DNA from: Branchiibius cervicis
GTDB taxonomy: Bacteria; Actinomycetota; Actinomycetes; Actinomycetales; Dermatophilaceae
NCBI RefSeq assembly: GCF_042661605.1
Contig: NZ_JBHSWJ010000002.1
Span: 2,604,001 to 2,668,000 of the forward strand
DNA: 64,000 nt
Reading direction: 5' to 3'
The notes under the pieces are model-generated. The model saw only the letters and a program-made list of their open reading frames with translations, searched no databases and had not been told where the DNA came from. Position numbers and translations under genes: made by a program. Positions within the stretch are counted from its first letter, which is position 1. Each line of letters begins with the position of its first letter. Below, piece by piece: positions 53,937 to 64,000 of the stretch.

Positions 53937-54286
53937 ATGCGCCACGCATCGCTTAAACATTTCTTGTTGTTCTGATCGCGGTTGCGATGAGTATGGGTTT
54001 CAGTGGCCGGGCCCAAGCCTACACATTAGAAGGTCCAATTTGGGGTGGAAACCCCTCACCACCAAATTGCTGCGCTCATTTCACGGTGTACTTTCAGCCC
54101 GGGATGGCAACGACGGTCAATTGGTCAACGAGTCAGAACCAAGGATCGGCGGCGCATGAACTCGGGCATGCGACTGGCCTTGGACATAGCGCGGTGGGAT
54201 GTGCCGTGATGGCACCCGTGAGTTCCGCAACCTGCGGGTTTACGCCGTCCGCAGACGATGCGGCCGCAATGCGTGCAATCTACTAA
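53937..54286 (+). CDS. small matrixin-like secreted metalloprotease, apparent frameshift in the signal peptide
   Basis: The catalytic motif AAHELGHATGLGHS fits the metzincin zinc site HExxHxxGxxH, followed by AVMAP, a candidate Met-turn. ATG 53937 reads MRHASLK, then the frame slips at AAA 53955-53957. One more A gives MRHASLKTFLVVLIAVAMSM, a good signal peptide ending SGRAQA before YTLEG. Corrected length is 116 residues, shorter than usual matrixins; the region between YTLEGPIWGG and the zinc motif is reduced. It may be a minimal or internally deleted protease. No ribosome site is evident. Confidence 0.7.
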
Positions 54287-54306
54287 GTCAATTGAAGGTG
54301 ACATAA

Positions 54307-54912
54307 ATGTTGTGGGCAGCTAGAAATCTCGGAAGGTGTTCGTTGACCCTCCTCGTTGCCATCGGTCTCACAGCGTGTGGGAGCACGGCGACACCGACGA
54401 AACAACTTACCAGCTCTTCTCCCAACGGTGGAGTTACAGCGACGCAGTACTCTGACGCAAGTTGGGCGGTACATTATTCCTCACTACCGGAGCTCGTAGC
54501 CCATACTGATTTAGTAGTACTTGGAGTTGCAGGTAAAAGTCAGTCGTACGTTCATCCTGACGGATACGAAATGAGCAATGTCGATGTGACCGTGGGTAAG
54601 ATCCTCTATTCTCGTGCCGGGGAGACTCTTCCCGCGATCGGAAGTAGTGTTATTGTTGCGCAGACCGGTGGTGTGTCGAACGGTGTGCTCTCCGAAATCA
54701 GAGATGATCCAATCTTCGGCAACGGCGAACGCGTGCTTTTGTTTCTTACCCATTTAGAAGACTCTCGGTACAAGGTAACCGGTGGACCATCAGGGCGCTT
54801 CACCGTCGATACGTCTGGTCGGAACCAAGCTTTTTCCACCTTGAGCGCAAGTATCCCAAACTCGCTTGACTCTTTATCCGCCGCGCTCAAGAAGACGGCG
54901 TTGCAGCACTAG
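54307..54912 (+). CDS. putative lipoprotein of unknown function, low GC
   Basis: The 201-residue product starts at ATG 54307 (GAAGGTGA at 7 nt). A signal peptide ends in the lipobox IGLTAC with lipidated Cys24, then a Ser/Thr linker. The mature domain (SLPELVAHTDLVVLGVAGKSQSY, VTVGKILYSRAG, IFGNGERVLLFLTHLED) looks beta-rich; no family was recognised with confidence. It sits 20 nt after the metalloprotease gene and shares its foreign composition, so the two probably moved together and may act together outside the cell. Confidence 0.75.
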   Translation: MLWAARNLGRCSLTLLVAIGLTACGSTATPTKQLTSSSPNGGVTATQYSDASWAVHYSSLPELVAHTDLVVLGVAGKSQSYVHPDGYEMSNVDVTVGKILYSRAGETLPAIGSSVIVAQTGGVSNGVLSEIRDDPIFGNGERVLLFLTHLEDSRYKVTGGPSGRFTVDTSGRNQAFSTLSASIPNSLDSLSAALKKTALQH

Positions 54913-55135
54913 GCTAGCGCTTCCACAGCTATTTAATCCGGGCATCACCCGACACAAACGTCTTGATCATGCGGCTGATGAACACCCATACCTTTCCTCG
55001 ATTCGCGACCCGTAGCTCGCTTCGCGAGTTGAAGGTGCCGGGCAGGAACCGTAGTCGTTGTCCTCGTTGAACTCGTTCGGTTTTTCGACATACGCATGTC
55101 CCCTGACCTTGTGGCTCGTCCTCGAACGGGACGAC

Positions 55136-55335
55136 CTACCACAGGACGGCGCGGGCGCGGGGTCGCAGCGGCAGCCGGGCCATCGCCGGTTTGTCGATCA
55201 GCTGCTTGTTCGCGGCCGATTCCCAGATGGTCAGTGCTCGCTCGAACGGCTGGCAATCGGCGACCGCTGCGAGGGCGTTCTCGATGGGATCGACCAGTTG
55301 GTCCGGGTGGCGCGGCACCGGCTGTCCCGTCGACG
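55136..55335 (-). pseudogene. middle piece of the split DUF559 gene
   Basis: The minus strand reads HPDQLVDPIENALAAVAD, CQPFERALTIWESAANKQLI and DKPAMARLPLRPRARAVL, then stops (55136-55138). In intact DUF559 proteins this text comes directly before the PFSDSGLE stretch, which here lies about 1.3 kb away at 53613-53850. The upstream N-terminus is replaced by the transposase remnant. Together the two pieces record a gene broken on one side by the IS and in the middle by the low-GC segment. Confidence 0.6.
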
Positions 55336-56498
55336 GTTTTGACGAACCGGGGTTTCTTGGGTGCCCGTTCCCCATCGACGACCGCCTGGGCGCGCTGCTG
55401 CTGGATCGTCAACGTCTTGGAGTCGCGGACGGCGCGTTTACGGGAGTAGGCCCACACTGCCCGCCACGACAGTTGGTGCACGTTCTTGTCCCATATAGGT
55501 TCGGCGGACTTTGCCAGGTCGTTCTCGGCTCTCGCGGCCGTACTGGTCCGGCGTGGGGTGATGGTGGGGGTACCGCCCAGCACGAAGTGTGAGGGGAGCG
55601 ATGACCTGCCCATCGGTGAACGCATCGCCACGCCAGTGGAAGTGTTTGGCCAGGTCCCCGGGGGCTTTGACCACCCGGGAGCCGACGATGAACCGCAGGT
55701 TGGCCTCATCGAGCTTGGTCAGGTTCTCCGCCGAGAGCATCCCGGCGTCGGCGACCACGACCATGTCCGCCAAACCATGGCGTTCCTGGAACTGTCGGAC
55801 CATCGGCACGATGGTGGCGGTCTCGGCCTGGTTGCCCTCGTAGCAGCCGATCTCCAACGGGAACCCGTTCCGGTCGACCAGGAGTCCGACGACGATTTGT
55901 GGGTCGACGCGCCGTTCTTTGGAGTAGCCGACTTTGCGGAGGTCGTCTTCCTTCTCGGCCTCGAAATACAGGGTCGTGACGTCGTATAGGCACAGACTCA
56001 AATCACCTGCAGCAGCGGCGTGTTCGAAGCACGCTCCAGCGAGCGTGTCCCGGTATTCCTTGCCCGCGCACCGCTTCAGGGAGCGGAACATCGTGCGCAG
56101 CGACGCGTGTTCGACGCCGGTCTCGTCCAGGACACGCACCGTGTCCGCTTTGCTGGCTCGATGATCCGGGCCAACACCAACTCCCGGAACGCTGGGTCAC
56201 CGATCGCGTCGAACCCCAAGTCGGTGTACGCCTGCGACAGGACCTGCCACAACACGGCACTGGTCTTACCGGTGATGACGCCCGGGCGGGTAGCACCGCT
56301 CTCGTCGTCGAGACCGAGCTCCAGCACGTCCTGACCCGGCCGAAGCCGCTCATGAGCCAGCTGCATCAGCACCGCCAGTTCGGCGTCGCTCCGAGCGGTC
56401 CCGATGTGCTCCAGCACCACGTCGCGACCTGCCCGACGCTCGGCGATCTGCACTTTCGTCGCACCGGAACGACCCGGGACCTTCCGCACGAACACCAC
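55335..56498 (-). mobile_element. degenerate IS4/IS1634-type transposase, truncated
   Basis: Three frames share one transposase: VFVRKVPGRSGATKVQIAER to ARIIEPA (56498-56140), then RVLDETGVEHASLRTMFRSLKRC through LCLYDVTTLYFEAEKEDDLRKVG and VVVADAGML (56139-55540), then AEPIWDKNVHQLSWRAVWAYSRKRAVRD to PRFVKTVDG (about 55520-55335). At least two frameshifts separate them. Two catalytic Asp regions are seen, but the final Glu region (YHDLWHVEQSF-type) is absent because the 3' end is replaced by the DUF559 piece. The element cannot move itself. The terminal repeats were not identified. Confidence 0.85.
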
Positions 56499-56640
56499 GA
56501 CCCCGACGATATCCAGTAGCGGGGTGTGTCAATCAGCCGAACCGTAACCCGCTGACCAGCACATATACCCGGCCGAAACGGAAATCCTGCTCAAGTGGCA
56601 CGAGTCGGGTGAGGATTACCGAGCCAGCGCCCGCGGTCGG

Positions 56641-57380
56641 TCAGGCGTGCTTCTTGGCCTTGCGGAAGTCCTTGTTCAGCTGGGAGATGACATCCAGCGG
56701 GATCTCCTTGGGGCACGCGGCCGCGCACTCACCGATGTTGGTGCAGCCGCCGAAGCCCTCGAAGTCGTGCTGGTTGACCATGCTGACCACACGGGCATCC
56801 CGCTCGGGCTGACCCTGCGGCAGCTCGCCGAGGTGGGCGACCTTGGCCCCCATGAAGAGCATCCCGGAGGCGTTCGGGCAGGCCGCGACGCACGCGCCGC
56901 AACCGATGCAGGTGGCGGCGTCGAACGCACGGTCCGCGGCTTCCTTGCGCACCGGCAGGTTGTTGGCCTCGGTGGCCGCACCGGTGTTGACCGAGATGTA
57001 GCCGCCGGACTGGATGATCCGGTCGAACGACGAACGGTCCACGACCAGATCGCGCAGGACCGGGAAAGGCGCCGCCCGCCACGGCTCGATGGTGATCTCG
57101 TCCCCGTCCTTGAAGGACCGCATGTGCAACTGGCAGGTCGTGGTGACCTCCGGCCCGTGAGCCATCCCGTTGATCATCAGCGAGCACATCCCGCAGATGC
57201 CCTCACGACAGTCGGAGTCGAAGGCCACCGGCTCCTTGTCGCCGCCCTGCAGATCCTCGTTGAGGACGTCGAGCATCTCCAGGAACGACATGTCCTCGGA
57301 GACGTCGGTGACGTGGTGGGTCTCGAAACGTCCTTCGTCGGAAGGGCCTTCCTGACGCCAGATCTTCAGTGTCAGATCCA

Positions 57381-57381
<1 letters not shown>
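56641..57381 (-). CDS. sdhB: succinate dehydrogenase iron-sulfur subunit
   Basis: The 246-residue subunit starts at ATG 57381, overlapping the sdhA stop (TAATG). It carries the three centres in order: 2Fe-2S in DCREGICGMCSLMINGMAHGPE, 4Fe-4S in CIGCGACVAACPN, and 3Fe-4S in CTNIGECAAACPKEI. It relays electrons from the SdhA flavin to quinone at SdhC. Confidence 0.96.
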
Positions 57382-59348
<1,967 letters not shown>

Positions 59349-59359
59349 GTGAACCGTCC

Positions 59360-60073
59360 TTAGTCGATGACGCCGAAAAGGATGAACAGGGGCGGCAGGA
59401 TGAAGCCCACCGCGACCACCAGGGCCACGACCCCGGCGACGGTCTTGGCGATCCGCCGGGCGCTAGGCGTCGGGGTGAAGCCAAGGGTCTGCGAGGCGCT
59501 CCAGATGCCGTGGTTGAGGTGCATCCCCAGCGCGATCATCGCGGCCAGGTAGATCAGCGTCAGCCACCACACGCTGAAGCTGTGCACCACCAATTGGTAG
59601 GGGTTCTGGGTGATCGCGGCCGACTGGTCGCCGCCCACGTTGACCCGCAACAGGGTGAATTCGAGGATGTGCCAGATGATGAAGAGCAGCAGGAAGAGCC
59701 CGCCCCAGCGCATCCACTTGCTGGAGATGGACGCAGCCACCCGCTTCTTGACTGAATACCGTTGCGGCCGTGCGGCATTCGCGCGCCTCCAGAGCTGTGC
59801 CGCGCAGTAGACGTGCGCGATCACCGAGACCAGTAGAACGGCCTCGATGACGTAGAGCAGGCCGTGGTAGGGCAGCATCGGCTCGCCGATGGTGCGCAGG
59901 TGCTCGGCGTACTCGTTGTAGGCGGACTCACCGGCGAACAACTTCAGGTTGCCGTACATGTGCAACAGGACGAACAGAACGAAGATCACACCGGTGACGG
60001 CCATGACCGTCTTGAGGAAGATTGTGCTGCCGGTCTTCCCCGTGCGCTTCACAGGAACGGTTGATGTGGCCAC
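59360..60073 (-). CDS. sdhC: succinate dehydrogenase cytochrome b subunit, single-subunit type
   Basis: The 237-residue membrane anchor has five helices, with His residues in FVLLHMYGNLK, MLPYHGLLYVIEA, VIAHVYCAAQ and IIWHILEFTLL that can hold two b haems. This is the type B arrangement, in which one protein replaces the SdhC/SdhD pair, so the operon needs no sdhD. It is the first gene of sdhCAB; the start is GTG 60073. Confidence 0.93.
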   Translation of the reverse strand: MATSTVPVKRTGKTGSTIFLKTVMAVTGVIFVLFVLLHMYGNLKLFAGESAYNEYAEHLRTIGEPMLPYHGLLYVIEAVLLVSVIAHVYCAAQLWRRANAARPQRYSVKKRVAASISSKWMRWGGLFLLLFIIWHILEFTLLRVNVGGDQSAAITQNPYQLVVHSFSVWWLTLIYLAAMIALGMHLNHGIWSASQTLGFTPTPSARRIAKTVAGVVALVVAVGFILPPLFILFGVID

Positions 60074-60121
60074 GAATCCACATTCTACGGACGCCGTATC
60101 CGCTCCGGGGGTGAGGCAGGC

Positions 60122-60631
60122 CTAACCGAGAGGAAAGGGGCGCACCGACTCCCAGCTGCCGCCCTCGTCCTGCTCGTACAGGTCGAACCCGCCCGCCACG
60201 AAGCTCTGCCGGTAGTCCTCGAACTCGGCGGCCACCTCGTCCAGTGCGTCGTCGCCGACGTCGTGGGCCAGCGTCACGTGCGGGTGGTAGGGGAAGTCCA
60301 GCGGCCGCTGCACCGGGCCCTGCCGGATCGCGGCCTGCAGCTTGATCAGCTCCGGAACGCCTTCTTCGACGGTGACGAAGACGACGGACGACACCGGGCG
60401 GAACGTCGCCGTTCCGGCGAGGACCACCCGGAACGGCTGCATACTGCGCGCCACCTGCGCCAGGTGGCCGGCGAACTGCACCAGGTCCAGCCCGGCCACG
60501 TTGGTCGGCGGCAACAGGGTGATGTGCGTGGGGATGGACCTCGCCAAGGGGTCCCCCGCACGGGCACGAGCCTCTGCGATGAGCTGGCCCCCGGGCTCGG
60601 GGATGGCCAGTGCGACTCCGATCGTGCGCAC
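60122..60631 (-). CDS. 2'-5' RNA ligase / 2H phosphoesterase family protein
   Basis: The 169-residue protein has both 2H motifs, THITLLPP (about residue 36) and PHVTLAHD (about residue 118), which place two His-x-Thr pairs at a phosphodiesterase active site. Members hydrolyse cyclic phosphates or 2'-5' linkages in RNA or nucleotides; the substrate is unknown. GTG 60631 is 3 nt after the trpS stop, so the two are co-transcribed. Confidence 0.88.
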   Translation of the reverse strand: MRTIGVALAIPEPGGQLIAEARARAGDPLARSIPTHITLLPPTNVAGLDLVQFAGHLAQVARSMQPFRVVLAGTATFRPVSSVVFVTVEEGVPELIKLQAAIRQGPVQRPLDFPYHPHVTLAHDVGDDALDEVAAEFEDYRQSFVAGGFDLYEQDEGGSWESVRPFPLG

Positions 60632-60634
60632 GGA

Positions 60635-61683
60635 CTATCGCGCCGGCAGGAAGCCGACGGCGTCGTATGCGCGTGCGAGGACGCCCCCTGCGACTTCCCG
60701 CGCCCGGTCGGCCCCCTTGGCCAGGATCGCGTCGAGCTCGCCCGGATCGGCCAGTAACTCCTCCACCCGCGCTTTGAACGGCGCCTGGACGGCCACCACC
60801 AGGTCCGCGACCTCCCCTTGAGCGCGCCGTACCGGTTGGGCCCGTCGAACCGGGCGACGATGTCGGCGACCGGCTCCGCGGACAGCGCCGAGTGGATCCG
60901 CAGCAGATTGGCGATACCCGGCTTGTTCTCCGGGTCCCAGCGCACGTGGTTGTCGGTGTCGGTCACGGCCGCCTTGATCTTCTTGATGTTGGTTTTTGGT
61001 TCGTCCAACATCATCAGGTTGCCGGACTGGTTGTCTGCCGATTTGCTCATTTTGGCCAGCGGATCCGCCAGCGACATGATCTTGGCGGTCTCGGAGGGGA
61101 TGTGCGGCTGCGGGATCACGAACGTCTCGCCGTAGCGCGCGTTGAACCGCCCGGCCAGGTCACGGGTCAGCTCCAGGTGCTGGCGCTGGTCCTCCCCGAC
61201 GGGTACGGCGGTGGCGTCGTAGAGCAGGATGTCGGCGGCCATCAGGACCGGATAGGTGAACAGGCCCACGTTGGTCGCCTCCGACCCGCGCTTGCTGGAC
61301 TTGTCCTTGAACTGGGTCATCCGCGCGGCCTCACCGAACCCGGTGATGCAGGACAGGACCCACGCCAGTTGCGAGTGCTGCGGCACGTGGGACTGGACGA
61401 ACACGGTGGCCTTCTCGGGGTCGATCCCGCCGGCGAGGTACTGCGCGGCGGTGACCCGGGTGCGGTGGCGCAACTGCTGCGGATCCGGCGACACGGTCAG
61501 CGCGTGCTGGTCGACGACGCAGAAGAAGGCGTCGAACTCTTCCTGCATGGACACCCAGTTGACCTGCGCCCCCAAGTAGTTGCCCAGGTGGAGCGAGTCA
61601 TGAGTTGGCTGCATCCCGGACAGGATGCGCGGTCGCGCGTCCTTGCCGGGCAGCGCCGAGGACGAAATAGGCATGTGCGCCAT
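60635..61683 (-). CDS. trpS: tryptophanyl-tRNA synthetase, apparent frameshift near the C-terminus
   Basis: The class I synthetase charges tRNA-Trp. It shows the HIGH-type region SGMQPTHDSLHLGNYLGA, PVGEDQRQHLELTRD and the KMSKS loop AKMSKSADNQSGN. At the G-run opposite 60814-60817 one base is missing; restoring it reads YGALKGEVADLVVAVQAPFKARVEELL and ends FLPAR at TAG 60635-60637, 349 residues. Without the fix the last ~65 residues are wrong. If it is the only trpS it must be functional, so a sequencing error is the simplest explanation. Confidence 0.93.
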
Positions 61684-61733
61684 CTTCGCAGCCCGCGCGT
61701 CCTATCCTGAAGCCAGGAAGGAACTGACCCCTC

Positions 61734-62543
61734 ATGCTTGCTCGACAACGGCAGGAACACATCCTGCGGAAGATCGCCGAGAACGGCGGCGTGCGGGTTT
61801 CCCACATCGTGGCGGAACTCGGCGTCAGTGACATGACCATCCGCCGGGACATCGAGTCACTGGCCGAGCGGGGCCTGGTCGCCAAGGTCCACGGCGGCGC
61901 GATCCCGGTCGGCGAACGCACCATCGACGAGCCGGGATTCCACATCCGCTCGGAGATGAACCCCGACCACAAGTCCGACATCGCCCGCACCGCGGCCAGC
62001 CTGATCAAGGCCGGCTCGTCCGTTGCCGTGTCCGCCGGGACGACCGCCTACGCGGTGGCCGTGGCGCTGCGGCCGATCAAACGGCTGACGGTGGTCACCA
62101 ACTCCCCGCGGGTCGAACAAGCGCTGTACGACCCCTCCCGCGACGACCAGCTGCTGGTCCTGACCGGTGGCGTCCGCACCCCGTCCGACGCCCTGGCCGG
62201 GCCGGTGGCCAACGCGATGCTCGCAACGACCCATGTCGACTCGCTCATCCTCGGTGTGCACGGCATCGACCTCAACGCCGGTCTGACAACCCCGAATCTG
62301 CAAGAGGCGCAAACCAACCGGGCACTCATCCGGTCAGCCAAACACGTGATCGTCGTCGCCGATCACTCCAAGTGGGGTGTGGTCGGACTGTCGACCATCG
62401 CCACACTGGACGACATCGACACCCTGGTCACGGACGCCAATCTCGACGAGGAAGCGCGCCGCGAGATCACCCGCCACGGGGTCAACCTGATCATCGCCCA
62501 GACCGATGACGTCGACAGCCCGCTGGTGAGTCTGGTCCGCTGA
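61734..62543 (+). CDS. DeoR family transcriptional regulator
   Basis: The 269-residue protein has the DeoR helix-turn-helix (RQEHILRKIAENGGVRVSHIVAELGVSDMTIRRDIESLAERGLV, residues 6-50 or so) and the C-terminal phosphosugar-binding domain (SAGTTAYAVAVALRPIKRLTVVTNS, LTGGV, VVADHSKWG). It should bind a sugar phosphate and control sugar or nucleoside catabolism genes. GGAAGGAA precedes ATG 61734 at about 8 nt. It diverges from trpS. The targets are unknown. Confidence 0.93.
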   Translation: MLARQRQEHILRKIAENGGVRVSHIVAELGVSDMTIRRDIESLAERGLVAKVHGGAIPVGERTIDEPGFHIRSEMNPDHKSDIARTAASLIKAGSSVAVSAGTTAYAVAVALRPIKRLTVVTNSPRVEQALYDPSRDDQLLVLTGGVRTPSDALAGPVANAMLATTHVDSLILGVHGIDLNAGLTTPNLQEAQTNRALIRSAKHVIVVADHSKWGVVGLSTIATLDDIDTLVTDANLDEEARREITRHGVNLIIAQTDDVDSPLVSLVR

Positions 62544-62544
62544 G

Positions 62545-63111
62545 CTACTGCTGCCCGGCCGAGGCAGGGCTGCCGGCCACCTCGATCGCCCGGATGATCG
62601 GCGGAAGCGTCTCATCGACGTACGCCGCCATGGCCAGCACGACGTCATCGGACTTGCCGTAGGGGTCGGGGATCGTGCATTCCTGGTCGGAGCGCTTCGG
62701 CCCCCGCCCGCGCAGGGCGACTGCACGGGCGACCACGGCAGCCAGCCCACCCTCGTCGGCGTGCACCGGTGCGTCCGCCGCGAGCGCATCGGACAGCTCG
62801 CGCAGGGTGAAAGTGCGCCGCATCGCCCGCGGGGCCAGGCGCAGGACCTTGCGCTGATGCTCACGCGAGGCGGTGATGACCAGATCGGCGTCCTCCGCCA
62901 TGACTGCCTGCAGCTGCCGGGAGGCGAATCCCGCGGCGTTCACGCCGCGTTCGGTCAGCAGCGACGCGACCCGGGGCTCGATGTCGTCCCCCACGAGGGC
63001 CATCGTGCCGGCGCTGGACACGCTCACCCCCGGCAGGGCCGCCGACAGCATCCGCTCGAGGTACGGCGACCGGCAGACGTTGCCGGTGCACACCACGAGG
63101 ATGCCGCTCAC
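62545..63111 (-). CDS. low molecular weight protein tyrosine phosphatase
   Basis: The 188-residue phosphatase has the P-loop CTGNVCRSP with nucleophile Cys8 and Arg14, and the general acid Asp in DPYGKSDD. Such enzymes often reverse tyrosine kinases that control exopolysaccharide production. GTG 63111 overlaps the stop of the HAD gene (GTGA). The region before DPYG is longer than in minimal members (RGRGPKRSDQECTI). Confidence 0.92.
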   Translation of the reverse strand: MSGILVVCTGNVCRSPYLERMLSAALPGVSVSSAGTMALVGDDIEPRVASLLTERGVNAAGFASRQLQAVMAEDADLVITASREHQRKVLRLAPRAMRRTFTLRELSDALAADAPVHADEGGLAAVVARAVALRGRGPKRSDQECTIPDPYGKSDDVVLAMAAYVDETLPPIIRAIEVAGSPASAGQQ

Positions 63112-63908
63112 GGAACTCTCGCGAACTGGTGGACCAGGGGCACCACGTCGGCGATGCTGTCGACGACCCGGGTCGGGACGTAGGGGAAACGTTGCACGGC
63201 ATCGGCGTTGGTGGATCCGCTCAACACCAGGATCGTGCGCAGGCCGGCCTCGAGCCCGCTGACGATGTCGGTATCCATCCGGTCGCCGATCATCACGGTG
63301 TGCTCGGAGTGCGCATCGATCCGGTTCAGGGCGGTGCGCATCATCAGCGGGTTGGGTTTGCCGACGTAGTACGGGTCGACACCTGTTGCCTTGGTGATCA
63401 ACGCGGCGATGGCACCCGTGGCCGGAAGCGGTCCCTCGCTCGACGGCCCGGTCGGATCGGGGTTGGTGGCGATGAAACGAGACCCGTTCTCTATCAATCG
63501 AATTGCCCGGGTGATCGCTTCGAACGAATAGGTGCGGGTCTCCCCCAGCACCACGTAATCCGGGTCCCGATCGGACATCACGTAGCCGATCTCGTGGACG
63601 GCCGTGGTCAGTCCCGCCTCGCCGATGACGTACGCCGTGCCGTCCGATCGCTGGTCACCCAGGAACTGCGCCGTCGCAAGCGCCGAGGTCCAGATCGCCT
63701 CGACGGGTAGCTCGATACCGCTGGCCCGCAGCCGGGCCTGCAGATCGCGCGGGGTGAAGATCGAGTTGTTGGTCAGCACCAGGAAGCGTCGGTCGGTCTC
63801 CTGCAGGGCCGCCAGGAAGTCAGCTGCGCCCGGAATGACGTGCTGCTCCCGGACGAGCACGCCGTCCATGTCGGTGAGCCAGCAGTCGACCGGTTTCGAA
63901 TCCGTCAT
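63108..63908 (-). CDS. HAD-IIA family (NagD-like) sugar or nucleotide phosphatase
   Basis: The 266-residue protein has HAD motif I WLTDMDGVLVRE with Asp13 and Asp15, motif II LVLTNNS, the C2A cap, YYVGKPNPLMM (Lys of motif III) and MIGDRMDTDIVSGLEAG (motif IV). Family members dephosphorylate sugar phosphates or nucleoside monophosphates; the substrate here is not known. It is translationally coupled to the tyrosine phosphatase. Confidence 0.92.
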   Translation of the reverse strand: MTDSKPVDCWLTDMDGVLVREQHVIPGAADFLAALQETDRRFLVLTNNSIFTPRDLQARLRASGIELPVEAIWTSALATAQFLGDQRSDGTAYVIGEAGLTTAVHEIGYVMSDRDPDYVVLGETRTYSFEAITRAIRLIENGSRFIATNPDPTGPSSEGPLPATGAIAALITKATGVDPYYVGKPNPLMMRTALNRIDAHSEHTVMIGDRMDTDIVSGLEAGLRTILVLSGSTNADAVQRFPYVPTRVVDSIADVVPLVHQFARVP

Positions 63909-63912
63909 GGCT

Positions 63913-64000
63913 TCAGTCTGCCTCGTGATCGACGACCAGCGCCGCGTGGTCGCTCCAGCGCTGCGCGTAGGTCGCGGCGCGACCCACGGTGACGCCGCTG
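63913..64000 (-). CDS. xthA: exodeoxyribonuclease III, C-terminal end only
   Basis: The last 28 codons are in view and read SGVTVGRAATYAQRWSDHAALVVDHEAD. RWSDHA is the conserved Ser-Asp-His ending of the exonuclease III/AP endonuclease family, with the catalytic His. The rest lies beyond base 64000. Confidence 0.8.
   Translation of the reverse strand, partial: SGVTVGRAATYAQRWSDHAALVVDHEAD

Larger units (their letters stand above)
53855..54960. mobile_element. low-GC foreign segment carrying a metalloprotease and a lipoprotein gene
   Basis: Base composition falls visibly to near half GC, with A/T-rich codons and TTA leucine codons rare in the neighbours. The segment carries two plus-strand genes, 20 nt apart. 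It lies between two fragments of a DUF559 gene and beside a dead transposase. No integrase or clear direct repeats were found at its edges, so its boundaries are approximate. From 54913 to 55135 no gene was seen; the stretch contains only a small CTCGC-TTC-GCGAG hairpin near 55015. Confidence 0.65.

Noticed and set aside
55010..55026. Small CTCGC-TTC-GCGAG hairpin as a terminator
   Set aside because: The stem is only five pairs with no T-run and sits in scrambled DNA with no clear gene ending there.

Overview
The window is a high-GC actinobacterial chromosome segment, densely packed on both strands with short overlaps between genes. Several features point to the order Micrococcales (Dermacoccaceae or Intrasporangiaceae type): a stand-alone acyl-CoA carboxylase epsilon subunit, an LpdA-type quinone reductase, a DUF222/HNH nuclease, a DUF4129-DUF4350-MoxR-DUF58-SpoIIM-RDD membrane cluster, and many genes that begin 6-8 nt after a TANNNT -10 box, as leaderless genes do. 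The taxonomic placement is an inference from gene content; no rRNA or tRNA gene was seen.

Layout. 1-6184: F420-type oxidoreductase remnant, purE-purK, a GtrA membrane protein, a two-component system, and a biotin protein ligase fused to a class III adenylate cyclase. 6209-20081: acyl-CoA carboxylase beta and epsilon subunits, DUF885 protein, APC permease, CPA1 antiporter with a UBP zinc finger, maf, MFS transporter, YihY, a MoxR/VWA pair, and the biotin carboxylase/BCCP subunit. 20071-25480: TetR regulator, two small membrane proteins (one behind twin BlaI-like operators), pirin, HNH nuclease, a gutted methyltransferase and LpdA. 25521-29134: purine nucleoside phosphorylase, phosphomannomutase, PH-like protein, deoC. 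29162-37512: membrane/MoxR/DUF58/SpoIIM/RDD cluster interrupted by an iron-regulated siderophore-interacting protein. 37493-45562: a minus-strand nucleoside uptake and salvage operon (BmpA lipoprotein, ATPase, two permeases, cdd, deoA, a cupin, add). 45654-53575: secreted RCC1-like protein, M20 amidohydrolase, methylmalonyl-CoA mutase large subunit, pyrD, manC and a GT4 mannosyltransferase. 53583-56498: a scar of foreign and broken DNA, in which a low-GC metalloprotease/lipoprotein pair lies between two pieces of a DUF559 gene, next to a dead IS4-type transposase. 56641-64000: sdhCAB, a 2'-5' RNA ligase-like protein, trpS, a DeoR regulator, a low-molecular-weight tyrosine phosphatase, a NagD-like phosphatase and the end of xthA.

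How the genes work together. Biotin ligase and carboxylase genes sit together and use similar leaderless promoters, which suggests coordinated acyl-CoA carboxylation. BmpA/ABC import, cytidine and adenosine deaminases, thymidine and purine phosphorylases, phosphopentomutase-like PMM and DeoC together form a complete route from external nucleosides to bases and central carbon.

Caution on quality. At least ten genes, including trpS, deoA, pyrimidine-operon ABC genes and methylmalonyl-CoA mutase, carry an apparent frameshift. Nearly all are explained by one missing base in a short homopolymer, mostly G/C, and adding it back restores a full-length family protein. This looks more like a sequencing or assembly artefact than gene decay. 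In contrast, the oxidoreductase (nonsense codon), methyltransferase (domain deletions), DUF559 pieces and transposase look genuinely broken.
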